A stretch of 64,000 bases of DNA from Ustulina deusta. Taxonomy: Eukaryota > Ascomycota > Sordariomycetes > Xylariales > Xylariaceae. A program made the translations under genes and the position numbers. The stretch spans positions 248,001-312,000 of the forward strand of contig JAJNNX010000029.1 of the NCBI GenBank assembly GCA_023159155.1. Direction: 5' to 3'. How positions within the stretch are numbered: position 1 is the first letter of the stretch; every line of letters starts with the position of its first letter. Under the pieces are notes generated by a model. The model was not told where the DNA came from. It ran no database searches and saw nothing but the letters and a program-made list of their open reading frames with translations. Positions 56,586-64,000 of the stretch are shown here, piece by piece.

Positions 56586-58713
56586 ACAAGCAGGATACGC
56601 CGAAGGGTGTTTGGGTAGCTTAGATCAACGACCTTAAAGCCCTGTGCCGGTTCCGCAGGGGAAAAGTCCGATTTGAGGTTGGCGAGCAATTCCCGCCACT
56701 GGGCCGAGGTTTTGAATTATTCGTAATCATCACAAGAATGTATTCATCATTAGATTCAGCGATTGGGCCATAGTTGGCGTCATGGACGGGGTTGTTGTTG
56801 CCAACTGCTGGAGGCTTGAAAATGGCTGGTTCAATAGACTTTGAGCTTGGGAACCTAAACGTTTTTAGTCCACGATGAGATCCGGCCGCTGTTCATGGTC
56901 ATGTGTAAAAGGTTAACGGGTTTGGAACATGAGTTTGGAGAATTATTAGAGTCGGAGTTAAAGACGAGGACGGCATATTTGAGTTCGGGTTTAAAGCCAG
57001 GTCTAAGTAGGTACCGATAAATTATGGCGATCTCGCGCTGCTGTTTCATTGCCTAATCTCTCACATTTCAATCGCAGATCGGATCCCCCTCTTCTCGCAA
57101 AGTGATTTATCTATTCTATTTCGGTTGGGCTAAAATGGCCGATGGACCGCGCGGCGATATGTCGTGTAATGGGTCGAGGAGGCAGACTAGGATGTAGGGT
57201 TCGCGTGCGTAATAATTGGCCGTATTTCGTCCTTACAACTCTCGTAAGGCGCTTTTAGTCTAAGTGATGTTGGACAGGTTATCCCGATAGGAGGGCGGTG
57301 AAAGGGTTGGATGGATGAGTTCCTCATCATTTAGCAGAGGCATCTCAACTGACGATGGGTTGGTACTTGTTCGAGTCGACATAGTCGGATCAGGTTGTCA
57401 CATAGGTTTAGCTAAGGTATCTGTTTCCTAACACTTAGTGAACGGTGATGTTGTGCACCCAAACAAGTGGTTGGCGAAGTACAAAGGTGTGCCCGTCTAT
57501 ATACTTTGAGTACTTATTATTGTAGTGCGTTTTCTAAAGAATAGGTAAGTCGAAACTTGATGTATTTTTGAAGATAAGAAAAGACGCCGTAGACACAGCT
57601 TGGAGAGGTGGAGGCGAGATGAATGCGGGGGTGGGGTGCCTCTGGATGGCCAGGCCCTGGAACCGTCTGCTAGGCTCTAATCATCGATCAAGATGGACCG
57701 TCCAGTTTTGCTGCCTTCTATTCGCAAGTGTTCCACTATCTTCGGATCGTAACTAATCTGTCTCGTAGCATTTGGTACAAGGTAGGGGGGAAGGTTCGTG
57801 CGAGTGTTCAATACTGTATATGATATGATACCTATTCATGTTTACGCGTTGGTACAATATGTGTTGATTTTGGGAGCCACAACGGATGCCTGACCCGACG
57901 ATGTGGCGTCTTGGCATCGTTAAGCACGCGGGGCATTTTGTGTGCTACGAATAGCTCCCTTGACATCTTGGCTGGAGTTTGGATGATGTTCCGGATCCGC
58001 CTAGCTTAGGGGCGTACGAGAGGGGGTAACTCGATACGAGATAGAATCACAAAACAGGATTGGTTTGCGGAGAGCTTTACATTCTTTACGGACGCAATAT
58101 TGAGAAACTACCTATCGGTCCACTGGGAATCTATTCCCCCTGGCCTATAAGTACCTTGTCCGCCCCAGAGTATTGTGGGTGGATGTTGTATGCATTAGTC
58201 AAGCAGATGGAGCCCAGAAAGCTCAACAAGTCGCCATTATAGAAGACAGTAATAGCAAGGTAAAACAAGTGCAAGTCTAACCCGGACCCGGCTAGTCGTG
58301 GGGACGAACGCCATGAAGTTTAAGGCAAACATATCATCGAGAGCAGAGTCCCTTAGTAGGTATCAGCTAGAAAGTCGACCAACCGTCCCCTCTATCAAAT
58401 GACGAAGCAATGGGCCGCATTCGCGGTGCCACCGAGGCACACGTCGACGCTGTCTTTTCTCGCTCGTGGTTCGACAGGTATGAGTTGTTCAAGAAAGCTA
58501 CCCTCGCGACAGAGCAGGTCGTATATTGTGGGCTTTCCGACATGGGATAGATAGACTGTTTTCGCCAATTCCCTGGAAGTACTTAGGAGCTTTGAGGCTA
58601 GTCCCTATGCACTAGAAAAACAGCGATTAGTAATCTAGGGCGTCAAACCGGCCTAGGCACTTGTATGCCACCAGAATAACTTCAAACTGCTAGTCTAGGT
58701 CAGACGTCATAAC
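56586..58713. other. Long intergenic stretch
   Basis: About 2.1 kb, gene-free as far as can be seen. Small frames at 57568 and 58060 are unsupported. At 58,410-58,480 a short open stretch starting MGRIRGATEAHVDAVFSRSW looks coding-like but stops soon after a GGTATGAG donor-like site; it may be a stray exon of a lost gene. Confidence 0.35.
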
Positions 58714-58747
58714 CAGGTTGGTGATCAGGTTGGTGATCAGGTTGGCG
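58711..58747. repeat. Short tandem repeat (14-base unit)
   Basis: CAGGTTGGTGATCAGGTTGG is followed by further copies: the unit AGGTTGGTGATC recurs and then AGGTTGGCGGG. About 2.7 copies; local slippage. Confidence 0.5.
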
Positions 58748-58904
58748 GGTGCGACTATTGTAAGGCCGTAGCTGAGGCTTATACTGAATCTATCAGGGGT
58801 ACTCTCTATGCGCGCAAATATATGCGGTACCACATTCCTCGATTAGAACTTGACCGGCGCTAATAGCTTGGTATGCAATGATCTTTTCTGCTAGACCGTA
58901 ATTA

Positions 58905-61900
58905 GAAAGCATTTACTTAAGTAAATATTATATAAATATGTTTGTTTTTAACGGAATATTTATATAGTACTAATTTTTATTAGCTAAACAGATTTGCGGT
59001 TAGAATATATAGCTAAATTATACGTTTTATAACTAAAACATATAAAATAGCTAAATTATATAAATTTATAATAATATTAGTAGTATAACTAGTTAATATA
59101 GCTTATTAATTTAGCTAAAATAGCCTTAATATTATTATTTATATTTAAACTATGCAGTTAAATAAAAAAAAATATTATAAAAGCTAAATATAGTTTTTTA
59201 AAGCTTATTAAATAGGTTTATAAATATTATTTAAAATAAAATAAAAATAAAAGTATTATTATTTATTAAAAATTATTAGATCTTATTTAATTTAAATATT
59301 AATAATAAATATATATTAATAAATAAAAACTAAATTTTTATTAGTATTTTATTTATTATTAAAAAAAGCTTTTATAAACTTTTTTTTAAAAAAGCTATTA
59401 TATATTTTAAAATATTTAGTAAATAATATATTTTTAACTAATAAATATAATAAAAAATAATCTTTAATAGTTATATTTTTTAGTTTAGTTTTTGCTAGTT
59501 AGAATTAAAAGCAATATTATAAAAAGAATTTTATTAAATAAAATAAAATTAAAAGTTAATAATAGCTACTTAGTTTAAATAAAAAATAATAGTTATTTTT
59601 AGTATTTTTTATTTTAATTATAATAATATATTTATATTTTTGAATAAATAGTTTAAAAAGTTTTTATAGCGCTATTAGATTAGTTATTATTAAGTTATAT
59701 ATATATTTATAAAAATATTTAAAAAAATAATTAGTTATATTAATATATTTTTATAGTTTATTAAAAAAAACTTGTAATATAACTAGTTTTAATTTAATAT
59801 TATATTAATAAGCAATTTTACTAAAAATATTAGTTTTAATAAGTTTTTTTATTATTTAATTATTAATATAAATAAAACTTTAATATTTTTTAAATTTTTA
59901 ATAAGTTATATATATAATTTTATAAGTATTAAATTAGTTAAAAAAAAAAGCAATAAAAATAAGTAAAAAAAACGCTAAGTAATACTAGTTTTAGTAATAA
60001 TTGCCAACAAGTCGTATATAAAAAAATTAAAATTTTTAATTATTTTTTATAACAAAAGTAATATTTTTACTAAAAAAAAACTGCTATATTATAAAAGTAT
60101 TAATATAAAGTTTAATATTACTATATATAATAATAAAAAATTATTTAAAAAATAAATTAAAATAAACCTAGCTATTTATACTAAAAAAAGCAACTACTTA
60201 TTAATAATAAATATAATTAATTTTTATAAAACTTTACGGGTTAAAAAAGTACTAAAAAATATAAATATTTCGATAGTAATAATTCTGCTTAGCTTTACAG
60301 CCTATTTTTAATTGCTAGATATAAGATTTAATAAAGTTTTTAAGATCTAATTATATAAAAAATTAAATTTTTATTTAAAATAGCTAAATAAAGCAAAAAA
60401 ATTGCTTAATAAATAGTTAGTTAGTATAAAACGTATAATAATAATTTATATTGTTAATAACATATAAAAAAAAGTTTTTATAGCAAAAAATCAAGCTTTA
60501 GTTATAAGGTTATTTAAAAAAACTAATATTTTTATTTATTTAAATAGTTGTAATAACTATTTTATTAGTATTAAAAGTATTAATTTATTATAGTTATAAT
60601 TAAATAATTAGTATTGCTAGCTAAATAAATATATAAACCTTAAAATTATAAAAATTATTATTGCTTTAAAAAGTAGTAATAAGTTTTTTATAATAATAAA
60701 AATCTTTAGAATGCCTTAAAATACTTATAAATATTTTTAGAATAAAATATTAAAAAAAATATATAAGTAGCATAAGTTATATATAAATAGTTTAAAAATA
60801 AAAATAGTTAATTAGCTAAAAAATACTAATGTTATATAAATTATTAATAATAACTATTAGTTTTATATTAGCATACCTTTAAATTTAAATATTAATTGCC
60901 TATTATTTTTAATATAAAGCATAGCTATACTAATTATAGCAAATATAAACTAGGTTATATAAAAAAATAATATATAAATATTTTAATATAATCTAAATAG
61001 TTGTAGTATATTATAATATTAAAACATATTATTAAATGTTTTTAAATTTAAAAACAATTTTATTATTTAGCTAAAAACAAACTAAATTATTATTATATAT
61101 ATGCTTTACTACTTATTTTAAACGCTAACCTAGCTTTATTATTAAAAATATATTATTAAAATATTTATAAGATATTAATATATATATATATATATATTTG
61201 TAAGCTTTATAATTAATAAAATTAAATATTGTATTACTAATATATATAAGTATTTTTTAAATATACTAGTAGTAATATAGCTTTTTTTAGTATAAGCAAC
61301 TCTGTAGCTTATATGTTTTAGTTTTGTTAATTTGATATATATACTAAATAATAAGCCTAAGTAATATAGCAATAATAAATGCCACTATAACTAAAAAAGC
61401 ATATAAATCGCAGCAACGCCTTAATATTAATAATATTTGTCTATTAATATATACCAAAGCAAGGTAAACATGCTAAAATAGTAGTTAGTAGTAGTTTAAA
61501 GAACATATATAAATATAAAAGTGTAGGTCTAGCTAGCCTAAAATAAAAAATTAAAATAAGTTTAATTTTCTAAGTCTATAAATATTTTATGTTATGAATA
61601 GGAAGTTCATAAGGTTAGGTACAATATATAGAAGAATAAGTTATATATTTAGTAAAGTTAGCTTATAAAACTAAAGCTTATAAAAAGAAGATTTTTTATC
61701 GAAATAGGTACGGATATAGTATATATATATAGTAAGTATATACTAGTCCTAGTATGCTAAGCATAACAATTATTCTTTTTTTTTTAGTTAGGTTATTTTT
61801 AACCTAATATATATAAGTATACAAAATATAAAATACATAGTATAGGTAGATAATATATATATATATAAATAAAAAATAATTTAGGTATAAAGTTTATATA

Positions 61901-64000
61901 AAATTAAAGTAATATATATACAATTAATACAATACAATTAATTAAATATTTATAAATATAAATATATAAATATTTCTATTATATTAATAATATATAGTAT
62001 TATTATTATTATTAATATAAATACTTTAATACCTATATAGTATTATTAATTAGAAGTTTTAGTATATATATAGTATAGTATATATATATATATTATATAC
62101 TTAAATATATAGTAAATTTTAATACTAGTAATTTAAGCATAAGCCACATATAAATTGCTTACAAAACTAATCTAGTTTTATATAAATACTTTAGCTAATT
62201 TTTTTTTTTTTTTTTTTTAGCTACTACTATTATTTTAGTTAGTCTTAGCTACTCCTTTACTTCGCCGCTATTATTTTTTACCTTTTCTATATTCTTTTTA
62301 CTTTTTTTTTTTTTTTTTTTTATGCTAGCATTACTATATTTAACGCTAACTTTATTGCTTTTTTTTTAAATAATAAGCCCTTTATTATTTGCTACAACTA
62401 TTGCCTCTAGCATAAAGCTTATTAAAAAGTAATTAATAGCTGCAACTACTACAACCACAAATACTATATACGTAAGCAAAATATACGCACCAAAAACAAG
62501 GCATATAAACGCAAAACTATTAAAAATCTAGTTTATAAAACATATATATACTAATACTGTTTTAATAGTATTTATAACAAAGCTTAACCCAATTTTAGCT
62601 AGCTTATTTAGGTTATTTATATAAAAAAAAAAACAAAAGCTTCCTTTTGTAATAAATACTAAAAAAGCAAAAAAACATATAAGCTAATAAATATAATTAT
62701 ATCTATTTTATATTAATATTTTTACTAACTTAAATATACTATATAATTAGATCTTAAGCTTAATATTTTTTAATATAGTTTATATAAACAAATTATTAAA
62801 CTAGTTTTACTAGTTTTTTAATTCTAAATTAAACAAAAATAGCTATAAAATTATAAATAAAACAGGCTTAAATACCTAGTAAATACTTCTAAAATTTTAT
62901 TAGTAACTTGCTAGTATTTAATTTTATTTATTAAAAATATTCTACTGCTTTATAGCAACCTATTGCTTTTAGTTTAGAATTACTAATACTTTAAACAATT
63001 TAAAAATAAATAGTTCTATTTTTATTTTATAATATATTTATTAGTTGTTTATATAGGTTTAAAATACTTATACTATATATACTTAAATAATAATATAACA
63101 AAAAAACATACAGTTCTAAATAATAACACATATCCTTTTTAATACTATAAATATTTTTATTTATTTTTAGTTTATAAAATTATTTAATATAATTAAATAC
63201 TGGCTTAATACTAAATATATTTCTATAAAAATATTTTATGCTTTTAATTTACAAATTATAGTTATATACTATAAATATTAACTATTTGTTATTTTATATT
63301 AGAAATATAAAAAATAATAATAAGCACTACTAATCAAATTATTTAAACTATTAAATTAGCTAATATAGCTAATATAAATATTACTTATTTTAATAAGATC
63401 TAATTTTCGAAGTAGTTCGTATATAGCTTAATAATAAAGTATAAATCAAATATTTAAAATAGTTAGTTTAATTTTAACCGTATAAATATTTATAAGTTTA
63501 TTTTTGTTAACTTGCTAAAGTTTTGGGCTAATATAATTATAAAAATAATAAGTCCTTAAATAACAAAGCAAAATACTTTTAAATAAAAATAAAAATAATT
63601 AATCTTTTTTTATAACTAGTTTAAGCATAAATTATTAAGTTAAAAATTTTTTTTTTTTTAGTAACTTTACTATTATTTAAAAGTTTATATTACCTTAAGT
63701 ACTATAATATTAGTAATTAATACTTATTAGTTATATTCAGTTAGCCAGCCTTTCTATTTAACTTTATAATATAACTTATAATTATATATCTATTTTATTA
63801 TTATATTTTTAATTTCCTACTTATTTAAGTTGTTTATAAAGTCTAGTATAAATAAATTATATATAGTATTAGTTTTTTAAAATTTAAGTAGTTAAATAGA
63901 AAAAATATTATAAAAGTAAGTATATTATATTAAAAGTACAAAGCAATACGCCTACAATCTAATATAACCAAAGATCTAGAATGGGCTAATAAACTTAAAT
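58905..64000. repeat. AT-rich, RIP-like degraded DNA (right flank)
   Basis: About 5.1 kb of extremely AT-rich sequence with stops in all frames, starting sharply near 58,905. It holds poly-T tracts at 62201-62219 and 62309-62330, (TA)n near 61170-61196, and ATT/TAT triplet runs near 61990. Residual C and G concentrate in AGC, GCT and AAC contexts, as after CpA to TpA conversion on both strands. The only minus-strand frame over 60 codons (61372-61175) is biased by composition. It probably represents one or more dead transposons; family unknown. Confidence 0.75.

Noticed and set aside
61175..61372. Minus-strand 65-codon frame in the AT-rich flank
   Set aside because: Composition is dominated by Ile, Leu, Tyr and Lys as expected from AT-rich DNA; no motif.
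1..64000. CRISPR array, rRNA operon or bacterial operon features
   Set aside because: No spaced direct repeats, no ribosomal RNA sequence and spliced eukaryotic genes throughout.

Overview
The window looks like nuclear DNA of a filamentous ascomycete (Pezizomycotina, perhaps Sordariomycetes; the class is a guess). Genes carry short GT..AG introns of about 45-210 bp, often with CTAAC/CTAAT-like branch sites. Fungus-restricted families are present (HET, FSH hydrolase, MCP1-like, Sulfotransfer_4-like), and intergenic DNA carries TAGGTACCTA-type palindromes. Both ends (1 to about 905 and about 58,905 to 64,000) are extremely AT-rich and stop-saturated, as expected of transposon DNA degraded by repeat-induced point mutation (RIP). 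The 58 kb between them is a GC-balanced island with about 16 plausible intact genes and at least four broken ones.

Layout. 2.8-3.5 kb: relic resembling the C-terminal end of HET/ankyrin-type proteins. 5.35-11.57 kb: an intact 11-exon gene for a 1776-residue sacsin/NO VEIN-type GHKL ATPase ending in a DUF3883 nuclease-like domain. 13.7-16.3 kb: a secreted PAF-acetylhydrolase-like protein lacking the usual catalytic His, and a frameshifted thioredoxin-reductase-like pseudogene. 17.2-21.0 kb: two uncharacterised proteins and a secreted GDSL/CE16-like esterase. 23.5-27.4 kb: housekeeping-like genes (C2H2 finger protein, MCP1-like membrane protein, sulfotransferase-like protein). 29.3-42.2 kb: sparse genes (small Ser-rich protein, GST-like protein, degenerate Zn2Cys6 relic, FSH hydrolase, GNAT acetyltransferase, secreted protein, methyltransferase). 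43.1-45.9 kb: a large membrane protein gene split by a 5'-truncated LINE-like element. 48.3-56.6 kb: a 1048-residue DUF2235-like/GTPase fusion whose hydrolase part lacks the catalytic Ser, a HET-domain protein, and a zincin metallopeptidase-like gene.

The most interesting theme is possible self/non-self recognition or genome-conflict genes: the GHKL-DUF3883 protein, the pseudohydrolase-GTPase, the HET protein beside it, and the HET-like relic, all inside an island bounded by RIP-degraded DNA. That they work together is inference. Exon models were built by hand from splice signals, frame continuity and remembered family patterns; no search was run.
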